Shown one piece after another: positions 35,136 to 45,189 of a stretch of 64,000 nucleotides of DNA; the stretch's first letter is position 1; each line of letters starts with the position of its first letter. The DNA comes from Ceratodon purpureus (lineage: Eukaryota > Streptophyta > Bryopsida > Pseudoditrichales > Ditrichaceae): assembly GCA_014871385.1 (NCBI GenBank), contig CM026426.1, positions 105,931,281 to 105,995,280 on the forward strand. The letters run 5' to 3'. The notes beneath the pieces were generated by a model, which was not told the origin of the DNA, ran no database searches, and worked only from the letters and a program-made list of their open reading frames with translations. The position numbers were made by a program, and so were the translations under genes.

Positions 35136-35692
35136 TCCTCCCTTACAGACATGTTTTTTTTTCCTCTTCTTTTTTGCATTGTATTTGTCGACGTTGTAGT
35201 TAGACTCTTCAGGCCACCATAGCTCCTCCAAACTCCTATCCTCCTCAAACCTATAATCCCCTTCATCAAAGCTATCTTCAGTGTGTTCTTCACAAGAACT
35301 CTCCCTCCCTTCTTCTCCATAGATCTCATCACTATCCAAAAATAGTGGGTTAGTTTCAGCAATTCGTGCTTGTAGTAAAGCATAAATGTCTCCTTGAGTA
35401 TGTGGAGATTCTGTAGGAAGAGGTGTAGGAAGATTTTGAGTTTGAGTTGAAGAAGGATTTGGAGGTGGAGGAGATGGTGATGAAGGAGGAGGGGGGTTGG
35501 CACTTGTTGAAGCTTGTTGAGATTGAATGCGTGAGCTGCGTCGAGGAGCTTCTAAGAAGCATATCTACAGATTTCAACAACATGTGTAAGTGGAAATCCG
35601 AAACTGTAAGTACACTACAAATGTGAAATAGAAAAACCGACTGTAAGTCTCACCTCTTTCTCCCTCCATGGTGTAGCTCTCCTTCGTGGCAT
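35136..35692 (-). CDS. piggyBac transposase 5' exons
   Basis: Exon 1 (35692-35654) starts MPRRRATPWREKE and ends at GAG|GTGAG. Exon 2 starts at 35564 after ctgtag, keeps phase (ICFLEAPRRSSRIQ...), runs through a Ser/Pro-rich stretch and an acidic segment (SFDEGDYRFEED) and a Lys-rich stretch (KKKRKKKH), with a possible donor near 35136. An acidic, disordered N-terminus ahead of the catalytic core is usual for piggyBac transposases. The join to the core exon at about 34018 is not resolved. The DNA between holds a minisatellite, a SINE-like unit and a foldback. Confidence 0.6.
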
Positions 35693-35699
35693 GTTGATG

Positions 35700-36818
35700 C
35701 AATAGAGATAGCAAGAACTTCTCAAGATGGCAAGTGTGTTTGTAGAAGTGGAGTTATTTCAGTTCAAGTTATATGCCTATGCACGTATTGAGGAAGTCAA
35801 GTGTAGAAGTTGTTGGTCAGAATATTTGTTTCATATTTAGATACATCACCTTGTTCATGGGCATCTACAGAAATAGGGAAGGTTGAAAAATGCTTCATGA
35901 ATCTGACAAGAGACTCTCTGGAAGTAGTCGTTGTTCTCATTTTCATTTTATCAGTGACTATTTCTATGTGACAAAGAGGTTTGTGAAGCACACAGGAGGA
36001 GCTATCTATCACTCCTGCTGCATTGTGATTTTTCAGTTGACAAAAGTTTTCTGGGCTCTCACTGCATCTGTGAAGACTGATTTGGTCACTGAGGACTTAT
36101 TCAGACACTGAACACTGATTCAGTCAAGTGGAAATTTATTAAAAATAATTCGATCTGTGAGGCCACCTTTGCTAGATCTCATAGTCACCATGTCCAGGCA
36201 GTAATTGTCCCCAACTCTCGGTTCACAGTTTCTGCTGCATTCTCATCGCACTATAAGCGTCTCCCGCCCCCTATCACCGTCACAGCCCCTCATTGTCTCC
36301 TTTCATCGTGACAGACCGTCATCGCATTCTGTCGGGACCGGGACCGGGTCCCTTGGGGCAGTGTTCATCGGGGAGGGAGCCTCCGCCTCTTCTCGGGATT
36401 CTCCCCGGCCCTTGCTCACGGCCCACCTACCCCCCCCCCAATAGTATCCAAAGTCCCCAGTTCAACCCACCAGGACTTGGCCTTTGTAGGAAGTCCACTG
36501 TAGAACTCTTCAAAGTCCACTGTGAATACATGTGCCCCACCTTCACTGACCCCAGCCCCTAATAAAAAGTCAAACTCCCTACATGATTCTCATTGGAGGA
36601 TCACTCTGCCCCAATTGCCCCAGGAGTAGCCTTTTTTGCTTAGAGAAGCATAACTTTTACTCCCTTTGCCTTAAAAAAAATAAAAAAAATATCCCCAAAA
36701 AAGTCTCTTAAATATTTATCTCCAATAAAAATTTCAAAAAATTTCAATCCAATTTGACTTTTTAGGAACCTGCCCAAATTTCAAAAACACCCATTCCAGG
36801 ACTTTGGCCGTTTAGGGG
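35700..36818. other. Right arm of piggyBac, non-coding
   Basis: This is the sequence between the transposase ATG and the right terminus. It holds the presumed promoter region. No separate gene is seen. A pyrimidine-rich patch lies at 36200-36440. Confidence 0.5.
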
Positions 36819-36879
36819 TTAAGTGGATGGCGGATGGGCCTAACCCCTGGGATCATATAGGTAGTAGTGCAACGGAGGG

Positions 36880-37140
36880 TTGGACTCCTCCTCCGACAGT
36901 CTTGAATACGCATGCCTTCGGCTAGCGAGGTGGGATTACTTTTTGTACGAGGGTCGCCATTGGAGTCCAAAGGACGAATACGAAGTTAATCGGTTCAACA
37001 TCAACTCGAGTGTTTTTAGGAGTTCTTGGACACTTGCAAATCCAATTTACAACGAGAGGTTAGAGACAGCGTCCCTTGGAGAACTTAGTTGCGTTGAGTT
37101 AGATCAGTTGAGGACACTGCTATGGGCCAATGGGAATTAG
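36880..37140 (+). CDS. Hypothetical exon to the right of piggyBac
   Basis: 86-codon frame without its own ATG (TTG start). The residues (DYFLYEGRHWSPKDEYEVNR, then ASLGELSCVELDQLRTLLW) look like real protein but match no family I know. It overlaps the small ORF cut by piggyBac in another frame, so at least one of the two is not coding. Confidence 0.35.
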   Translation: MDSSSDSLEYACLRLARWDYFLYEGRHWSPKDEYEVNRFNINSSVFRSSWTLANPIYNERLETASLGELSCVELDQLRTLLWANGN

Positions 37141-37930
37141 GTCTTGGATGTGCCGAAAGGAGAGAAAATTTCTCCAAGAGATGGTATCTCGATCTCTCCC
37201 AAGAATAGATAACATGGCTATGGCAATTTGAAATGTTGTTGACTGATAAAGAAAGTAGATAGAGTTTTATGAATAGTTTGAGCGTTTCATATGTTCACGT
37301 TAGTGTTGTCAACTGTTCAGGACATAATGAGCAAACGAAAACAACTTCATAACTGATGTGCTTTTCCCTTCAAACACATGAGAATTGAGAGCTAAAAAGT
37401 CTTGCAGTTGTAGACCTTTAAATACACAAATATAGAATCGAAATGAGAATCGTAAATACTTTGAGTGGTTTGCAATATAATAGACAAAGGATTATGTAAT
37501 CAACTCCAATGAAATCAAATCAAATCAGATGAAAACAATGATAGACCGAGGCCTCCTTCACTCAGAACATGCTATAATCGCTACTTCCACTCTCACAGCT
37601 CAATGACTCTGAATGTCCTTCTACAGCCTCTGAATCGACAAATACAAGGGCCCTGGGATCAAAACTAGTGGGCCGACTAGGAACATATCTAAGTGCACCA
37701 GATTGAAGCGCTTCTGCTAAGCCCTATGCATAGTCCGGAAGTATAAAAGGCTGAATCGGGCTGGAATGAAGACGCCACGATGGAGTGGACACGGCTCTGG
37801 GCCCACGTGGCTATGTTGCCGCAACTACTCTGCAATAGAAAGCCAGAAGTGGTTAGATCGAATAGGTAAATTTGCATACAAAAGGAATACTTGATGAATT
37901 GCACAAAATATAGAAATTCTAGAGTAAGAC
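37141..37930. other. No supported gene; 3' flank of the methyltransferase-like gene
   Basis: AT-rich, with no domain. It may hold a last small exon or the 3' UTR of the minus-strand gene that ends near 37934. Confidence 0.35.
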
Positions 37931-37933
37931 TTA

Positions 37934-40900
37934 CACCACTTAGTGGGTCTTTGTTTCTTCGCTGGTGCTTCCTCTGCTGCTGCCGGTCTAGGATGTTTAG
38001 GGGGGCTTATGGGAGATTTTGCAGCCATATACGGTATGAGAATGGCGTTGAATATGGCTTCGTCATCCTCAAAAGCTATAATATGACGACCAATAGCCTG
38101 GCAAGCCTTGATAGAGGCCCCTGCAACTCGTAGCATGGTGAAGAAGTGAGAAAATGTGGAAGAAATGAAAGGAATAATTATGTAGAGACATGTAAGAATG
38201 GTTACCTGTTCCTGCCTTCCAGTCGAGGACTATGTCGCCGGGCTTCGAGAGCTCTCCAATTATACTCTCCATCATCTCAGGGGCTTTCTCCCTTGGCCCT
38301 CTCCACGGAACATTCCCATTCATTTGCTGAGAATCGACGTCAATGAAGTTGAAAATGGCATCACTCTCGGTAATGTTGAGGTCGTCATGTATGACATCAG
38401 ATTTCTTCGTTTGAAAGGAGAACTTAGATGGCGGCTTGCCACCACGAACAAAGACGCGGATCCAGAACCGATTAGTCTGCGCTCAACCAAAATATGTGAG
38501 TATGAATAAACGGAAGGGATAGTACTAAATATAGAAAAGGAATGGTTCGGATGAAATTACCTGGTTGCCGGGGTTCGTAGGAGAAGTCAGGCCGAGTACA
38601 TTGAAGCCCCACCAGTCTTTGTAAAGGACGAACTTAGTGGCGCTAGCTTCTTCGAGAATCTCCGTAGCGAGCGCTTGATCATTGTTGTAGATGATGCACA
38701 AAGCACCATCATTCTGCAAGTATTGATTTGCGAAATAGAAAATGTCGTACACATAATCCTTTTCACGGGAGTTGTAAGGTGGAATCATTGTAGGGGGATC
38801 GGAAACGAGAGGGACAGGAAGATTCTCAGGGATGTCTACAATGATCAAGTCGACACCCAAATGATTCTCAACGTGGCACCGTTCAGGAACTTGGTTTTGG
38901 CGGCCTCGTCCAAACTTGAGAAACAAGAAAGTAGGGTTAGACTATATGAAATTAATAGAAGTGTATGTAATAAAATATTTTGTAAGCAACGAATCATACC
39001 TTGCGAATGAACTCTAGAGTTTTCACCCATTCTAGATCGCCACCGTTGTCAGTAAGCTCCTTGTTTCGAACCAGTAACGAGTCCACAGATGACTTGATGA
39101 TAGAAACACCAGTCGAATTGGGAGTTCCAGCGGACGAGGTGCTTGGCGGAAAAAGTCTAGCCTTCCTTTGCTCCAGAAGACCTCTGGTGATAGCTGATGC
39201 ACTGATCGATGAAAATGCAGTTGTAGAAGTAGGGGAAGGATTCGAAACGACAATAATAGGAGAGGGCACAACAGCCCCTTTCCCCGGCGCAGACAACTGA
39301 TCCTCCAGGCCTTCGTCATCCTGTGAATCGGCCCTCGAGTCATCTGCAGTCACCGATCCTACATCAAGCAGAGCTTTAACCTCGGCCTCTGAGTCAATAA
39401 CACAACCACGAATGCAATTGAGATACCAACATCCACTGTCCAAGTGCGGAGGCTTGTACTTCTTCAACTGCTGGGGGGGTGTAAATACACTGGTCAGAGC
39501 CTTTCTGAATCCATGCAGCGAAGTACTTTGGGAGGACATCATCATCAATGGCACCTTTCGGAACAAGCTCTCTCTTGAAATACCTGATCAAGGTAAAGAA
39601 CATAGTCAGAACCAATTTTTACAATTGGATAAAGCAAAACAACTCAGAGGCAGAGATTAAATGTAGCATTCTCATACTGGTAAGTCGCTCGCTTGACCGC
39701 GTCGGCAGCTCCCGGGAACTTCGTGAAATCCAATTACTTATCGAAAGGCTTCTCTGCGCGGCCACTAAGAAACGATGGAAATGCATTATCCCATAACAAG
39801 ATACGCCAGCTCTCGACATATGCCTCTGGCCGAAGGATACCTGGCAATGCCTTCCACTTAATGACCAGGTTCTCAGCCTTACAGATATCCTTGAACTCAC
39901 TAGTAACGGCTTCCTCCAACTAGCACATGGAAAAGAAATCGTTAATGACAAATATTGTACATGACTTCCACGAAAAGAAGAACTTGTCTAACAAAATAGG
40001 TTTAAAGGGACTATACCCCTAACCAGAATGCTGCCTTGTTCAACCATTGGTCAAGGTCAGCTTCCTTGAATTCATGAGGTAGGAACCGATAGGAAGCCCG
40101 CAAACTAGGTGAAGAGTTCCACCACCTTAGCCACCGCGCTTTGTATTTTGCATCCACGGCTGCACGAACAATCTTCTGTAACTTATCCAACGTCATCTCT
40201 GGTCTTGAGGAGTTACTGTAATGCCGGTTGATCTGCAAAAAGACAATCACAGAGAAACCTTAAGTAGATGGCCTGGATGTGGTGAAGGAGATGAAGAATT
40301 GGCAATGGCATTTCTAGAAACTAACCTCTGCCAAGAAGTCATCACCGTTCTTTGGATTCGCTAGTTGCAAATATATTTGGTGAAGTCCTTCCTCTTGATG
40401 GACTCGACCATATTGTCTGATGCCGCAGTCATGGCATCCCAGACACCAGTCGCTGTCTGTTCATCCGGAGGTGTTTTATCCTTGTATGCTCGAGCTGCCT
40501 CGTCTGCAGCAACCAAGATCTCTCGCTGTAAAACGAAGACGAAGTTCAATTAGTTTAGAAACAAAAACGTCAATGACAAAGAAGGAGGAAAAAAACTAGT
40601 AGAAACTTACGCGGTAAAGAAACGTAATGAAGACTTTCGTTGTCAAGGTGAACCATCCGGGAATCAATGGCTTGTTTGTCAAGCAGATGTGGTATACCTC
40701 AGGAGTGAGAAGATCCTTAAATTCTTCCAACTTCATGACACCGAAAGACCGAATTTGGAAAAGCTTGGCTGGGAGGTTGCTCTTCACGTGATCATTCACC
40801 GTGGACTTGAAGTTTGGAAAAAAATTAGTAAAACGAATTTAGAAAATAAATAATGTGCCTTTAGTAGATAAAAATTTATATTAGGGAAGAAGTTTATACC

Positions 40901-41485
40901 AGTTGATATCGTGCATGGCATGAAGGAGGTTGCCAATCTGACCACGTGGGTCTAGTACTATGCAATGAACGGATATGTGCCACTCCGGGTCCTCAAAATG
41001 ATGTTTGTTAATATATGTCTTAACCAAGCCGAAAGGCAATGGTTACCTTCCCAGACATAAAACATCTTTCCGGAGAATTGCTGCAAGTAAGGGTCTGACT
41101 GGAGGTCGAGTTCGAAAGCTTCACTTGCCCTTTGCCAACATTCGCTCTAGTTAGCTGTAATTACATCTGTAACATCCGCAGTCTTCTCTTCGTAGTTGTA
41201 CATTGAAATGTACATAACTCGATCCCCGTCTCTGTACCCGTTAACGAATTCCCGCTCAAGATGTTGTACTCCCATTTCCCCAACTGGTCTTACTTTCGCC
41301 ATGGCGATCATTCGATACAACGGCACAAGCATATGAGACTTCTTCACTGGATCAATGCGGAGGTTGTTGATGACGCTGATGGAGTCAGGCTTGTGCTTTG
41401 TTCGATGAAGCAACTCACTTTCCAAAGCATTACTTAAGGCAAGAGGGCAAGATGATGATGGCAACACGTCTTGGGTTTGAGTACC
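37934..41485 (-). pseudogene. Amino-methyltransferase-like (N4/N6) multi-exon gene
   Basis: The last three exons join in exact phase: 38926-38561, 38476-38206 and 38120 to about 37934. Across the last junction they encode GDIVLDWKAGTGASIKAC, the SAM-binding motif I (DxxxGTG, as DPFxGSGTT in beta-class enzymes), then FEDDEAIF (motif II). Upstream DLIIVDIPENLP stands where the catalytic DPPY motif is expected, so activity is doubtful. KPGD ahead of motif I fits motif X. Further exons lie at 39.6-39.0, 39.92-39.64, 40.23-40.01, 40.53-40.32, 40.82-40.60 and 41.49-40.9 kb (HCIVLDPRGQIGNLLHAMHD). In-frame stops (for example TAG after ITAN near 41149) and frame offsets suggest decay of the 5' half. 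The C-terminus is Lys/Pro-rich. Confidence 0.6.
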
Positions 41486-41607
41486 CTGCCAGATATCATA
41501 TAACATCCATAGTGAGACGAAAATAGACAATTATAGGAAAGAGAGAACGTCATATTCTCATATATAATTATATCTTAAAATAGCGAAAGGATAGTCAAGT
41601 GTAGCAT

Positions 41608-42038
41608 CTATCTACGTGGTGCACGCCTATAGTACTCCCTAGACGATGTACTACTCCAATGAAGGCGCCTCCTCCAAAATCGTGTGGTCCGTGGGACAGC
41701 AGAGGGCAGTATTGCCGGTAGACCAAAAACTACATGAGCTGGCCTCCTCATCCTAATTGGCGATGATAGAGAAGGTGGAGACATAGGCGGAGAACCCTGG
41801 GGAGGAGATGTCGGCTCATAAACAGGGAAAGTAGGCATGTACAGTGGTGATGTAGGCATGTAAACGGGAGAGGTTGGCATGTACTGTGGAGAGTGGACCT
41901 CGAAAGGGACACCACCTACATCTACGGGGTTTGCTACAGCACAGGTACAATATGGCTGGTGAAATGAATCCGATAGGTCCGAAACATTGATCACTGTGAT
42001 CAGGGAACTGATGGACAGGGGTGCATCAGAACAGACCT
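41608..42038 (-). CDS. Pro/Ser-rich exon with RNA polymerase II CTD-like heptads
   Basis: After an acceptor (tttctag) the frame reads VCSDAPLSISSLITV and continues to a stop at 41608. At 41890-41800 four heptads follow one another: QYMPTSP, VYMPTSP, LYMPTFP and VYEPTSP, close to the YSPTSPS repeat of RNA polymerase II. An Arg-rich end follows (RRRLHWSSTSSREYYRR). An upstream exon at 42195-42136 (YIGSEADGPIPAETQ) joins in phase but has a TAG near its start. This exon probably belongs to the same gene as the methyltransferase-like exons or to a neighbour read in the same direction. Confidence 0.45.
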
Positions 42039-42257
42039 AGAAATACAGCAAAGGCAATAAGGTTAAATTACTTTTTAAGTATAAAGGAGTATGATAAGAA
42101 GTAGAGAATTAACATGAAGATATCAAATTTAAGTACCTGTGTTTCTGCAGGAATGGGGCCATCAGCTTCGCTCCCAATGTAAGGCTCGGTCTATTCCTGC
42201 ACCATAGACACTGAGTATGTTAAAAATCTTATTATAAACTTAAATCAAAATAACAAA

Positions 42258-43216
42258 ATGGCCTCCTCTACCGACCCGCACTCGGAGCAGAATGCGACCC
42301 TCCCTTCCGCCATGGCCTCAGCTCCCTCCCTCCCCTCGGTGCTCGCCATTGCCCCCGCGGCCTCCACCCCAACTTCCCCCTCCACCCAACACCCGCATTC
42401 AGAGCAGAATGCGACCCTCCCTTCCGCCATAGCCTCGGCCCCCTCCCTCCCTTCGGTGCTTGCCATCGCCCTCCGCGGCCTCCACCCCAACTTCCCCCTC
42501 CACCCCAACTTCCCCCTCCACCCCAACTTCCCCTTCCACCCCAACTTCCCCCTCCCTCGGCTCCCTTCTCCCTCATCCTCCACCCTCTCCCTCGCCATGG
42601 CCATTGTCGTCTCCCTCGCCTCTCGGCCTTTCTCTCTCCCTCCATCTCCCCAATTCCGCAAAACACCAACTAAATCCAAGACCACAAATTCAATGAACCC
42701 AGTAATGCTTACCCCCCACCGTTGCTGTGTTCTGCTCGGAGTCCTCTCCACCGACCTCCATCTCATCCTCGTCTTGGTATGCTCTGTCCCTGTCCCCGAA
42801 GCTGTCAATATCGTTGTCGTCTAAGCCCTGACTCCTTATCTCCTCCTCTTCGACGCCTTGATTGCCGCCGTAAGGGTCTCCGGCCCCTCCCCCCAAGTCG
42901 ACCACATAATGTGTGTCATCTGCATCCGGCATCCCTCCCCTGCCCGCCATCGCACCTCCGTCCGCCCTCCCTCTCCGGCCCGCCCTCCCTCCTTGGCCTG
43001 CCCTCCCTCCTCGGCCCGCCCTCCCTCCTCGACCCGCCCTCTCTCCTCGGCCTGCGCCGCCACTGCTTGCCCGCCCTCGCCCGCCTCCATGATTTGAACT
43101 CTTGCTCTCCGCGCCTCCGCTTGCAAAGCATCTGTCGTCCTCGAGGATTCTCTACTTTGAGCTTCGATCTCCCCCCAAACCCTAAGTTGCTCAGTAGTCT
43201 TTGCAAATAATGACAC
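42258..43216 (-). CDS. Low-complexity N-terminal region (Gly/Arg-rich then acidic)
   Basis: One minus-strand frame reads as repeated AGRGGR-like units (about 43080-42950), then MAGRGGMPDADDTHYVVDLG and an acidic stretch to about 42695. Another (43216-42836) gives a charged helix with GG-R-EE repeats. A third (42808-42245) holds GKLGWR repeats. All derive from tandem repeats, and only the RGG-then-acidic frame looks like a plausible exon. It would be the 5' end of the gene cluster that runs leftward to 37.9 kb. Confidence 0.3.
42285..42560. repeat. 115-bp direct duplication and 18-bp tandem repeat
   Basis: The block gagcagaatgcgaccctccc starts at about 42285 and again at about 42400, about 115 bp apart and over 90% alike. 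At about 42480-42555 the unit ccccaacttccccctcca is repeated four to five times. Confidence 0.85.
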
Positions 43217-43228
43217 CCACTAATCATT

Positions 43229-43762
43229 CGAAATCCATGAAGCCTAAATCTAATCTAGGTTCTACAATTTGAATCATTGTGTATGTACTTCATGAAAACA
43301 ATGTTCTATGTCTCCTACCCATTATCTTCTTAACATTAATGCTTGAATCAAACTAGAATACACACAACTGATATGAAAATAAATACCTAAGGACTGACAT
43401 CAAACAATTCAATGTAAAATTGTTCGGGACTTACTTCTTCAGCGTAAACAATACCATCAGATTGACAATCTGCAACTTTTGTCGAAGAATCCTTAAAACT
43501 CAAAGAAGGCTGCGGAGTCTCGCGAGTTTCACTATAATTTTGACCTAAATCTACCGTCATTTCTAATTGTTTTCCCACGCTACTTATTATATCCTTCTCT
43601 AGATGCTCTTCTACAACGTCATCTAAAATCTCATCTTTAACCTCAAGTATAGAGTCTAAAATGAGTTAACGAATGCTGTAAAACTTACGGGCCAAAGGCA
43701 GCCGAGCTCCCTGAACCTTCAGAGGTGCACTCAAAAGGTTACCTTTGGACTGCACCTTTCTA
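43229..43762. other. No gene; inverted repeat next to a CACTA end
   Basis: AT-rich. At about 43719-43755 an imperfect inverted repeat (aggtgcactcaaaaggtta facing ttacctttggactgcacct) stands just before the CACTA terminus at 43763. Confidence 0.5.
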
Positions 43763-43979
43763 CACTACAAGGGAAACGCACTGTGGATGTAGAGAATTTC
43801 AAGAGAATTCTGTTACTATGCGGTCTTGGTGCGGACATCTTGATTCCGGACAGTCTGGACACTCTTCTCTTGCTGACTTGCTGCCGGGTATATGGGTTTC
43901 CACGTCGGACTGTACCGCTGACTGGGACGCCACGTAAGACTCCACATGGCATGTCGAATGGTGACTGGGACTAATAGGT

Positions 43980-45189
43980 GGCATCCCAGGTGTTCTCATG
44001 GACCGTTCCAGGATCTAGGAATAACGTGATTTCAATACAGGTTTGGATCTACGGTGCGGCGGCATTTTGCACGAAGCAGTTCTGAGTGGCAAATCTTCGA
44101 ACAAGCTCTTCTGAACGCTGTACACGTGTATTTCCCCTATGCCAATTATATTCGGCTCCTGGGTCGAATAAAGAACTCACATGTGTCAAGTCTGAATTGG
44201 ATTTATGCGTAATATCGTGAATAAATACACGGAACTTATAAAAAAATTGATTGGCCGATACTCGAAATCAACCTTCAACAGTGACCGTACACGTGTGATA
44301 CACAGGAATGTTTGGCCTCTTTTACCGCATAATAGCGGCATGACGTCACAGACAGGGCGTATGCCCTAGTCAGCAGTACCTTTCTGAATGAAATAATATA
44401 TTATTAATGAAATTAACGTGCTCCGTTATTCGTCCAATCACCACATGTGTAGTAACAAATGCTGTCCCTCATTCCCTACATGACCGATAGGATTCTGAAT
44501 GCGAACAGCAACTTCTCGATTACAATTCCAGCCAAACCGGGGCCTTGAAACGGCTGTTTCCCGTTCCATTGTAGACTGCGTCTGTGAACTGGAACTCGTC
44601 GACTGATGGATTACTGTGTATGAAGGTGGATGTGTATCTGGGATCACGGACATTAAGTCCGTCCAACCTATCGTACCTTACATTATATCCCCGGGTCTAC
44701 CAACTCTGGCTCTGTGAGTTGCTAACTTCGTCTCCTCCTGGATACCCCTTATGCAGGTGTAGTTATATCTAGCACAAACAGTTGTACGCGACCATTCTAT
44801 TTTCATTCTGGTGAAGTCATCGCCATTCAGTTTTCTGTGGAATAAAACGACACAAGTAACCACGTTTAGAACGTTAAAGCTTCATACTGCTCATCTTAAT
44901 CCTCAAACTATTCAATTACAACAGTCCATATGCGTGATGTACCTGAAGACAAAAATAAGTTCCTATACTTTAGCGGAAATGTATACGCTATTACAAGATT
45001 CTTATACTCTGGTAACCTAACATTTCCAAGCTAATTCTGTTATATGAATATAATTTGAACCAGACTGAATACATCTAAGCGGGGTAATTACATAGCCTAT
45101 TGCGTCGACATTCCGAGGTTAGAGAAAACAGACTTCACTTTGCTCTTAAAGGGAATGGAATATTAACTGGGGTACTGCATGATACTTAC
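43980..45189. other. 5'-terminal part of the CACTA element, mostly non-coding
   Basis: No independent gene. A minus-strand frame at 44863-44678 (LNGDDFTRMKIEWSR...) follows a good acceptor and might be a last exon of the TNP1-like gene, but the phase from 45190 gives an early stop. Confidence 0.4.

Larger units (their letters stand above)
30674..36818 (-). mobile_element. piggyBac DNA transposon, 6.1 kb
   Basis: Both ends are defined. TTAA lies at 30670-30673 and 36819-36822, and the termini are CCCCTAATCAGCCA and, reversed, CCCCTAAACGGCCA (12 of 14 identical). TTAA duplication with CCC-type ends is diagnostic for piggyBac. The element holds a transposase gene on the minus strand. It also carries inserts that make it longer than usual: a GC-rich block and a 60-T run on its left, then a minisatellite, a SINE-like unit and a foldback inside the transposase gene. 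Confidence 0.93.
30567..36925 (+). pseudogene. Small ORF interrupted by the piggyBac element
   Basis: The ATG at 30567 opens MIFVVLNLVLARELFEGMGD and runs to the TTAA at 30670-30673. On the far side of the element, from 36823, the same frame continues (WMADGPNPWDHIG...) to TAG at 36923-36925, 69 residues in all. The empty site restores exact phase. It may be an exon of a larger gene, since a different frame to its right (36880-37140) is also protein-like. No domain was recognised. Confidence 0.35.

Noticed and set aside
42245-42808. 188-codon ORFs on both strands
   Set aside because: Both arise from the 115-bp duplication and 18-bp tandem repeat; residues repeat with the DNA and no domain is seen.
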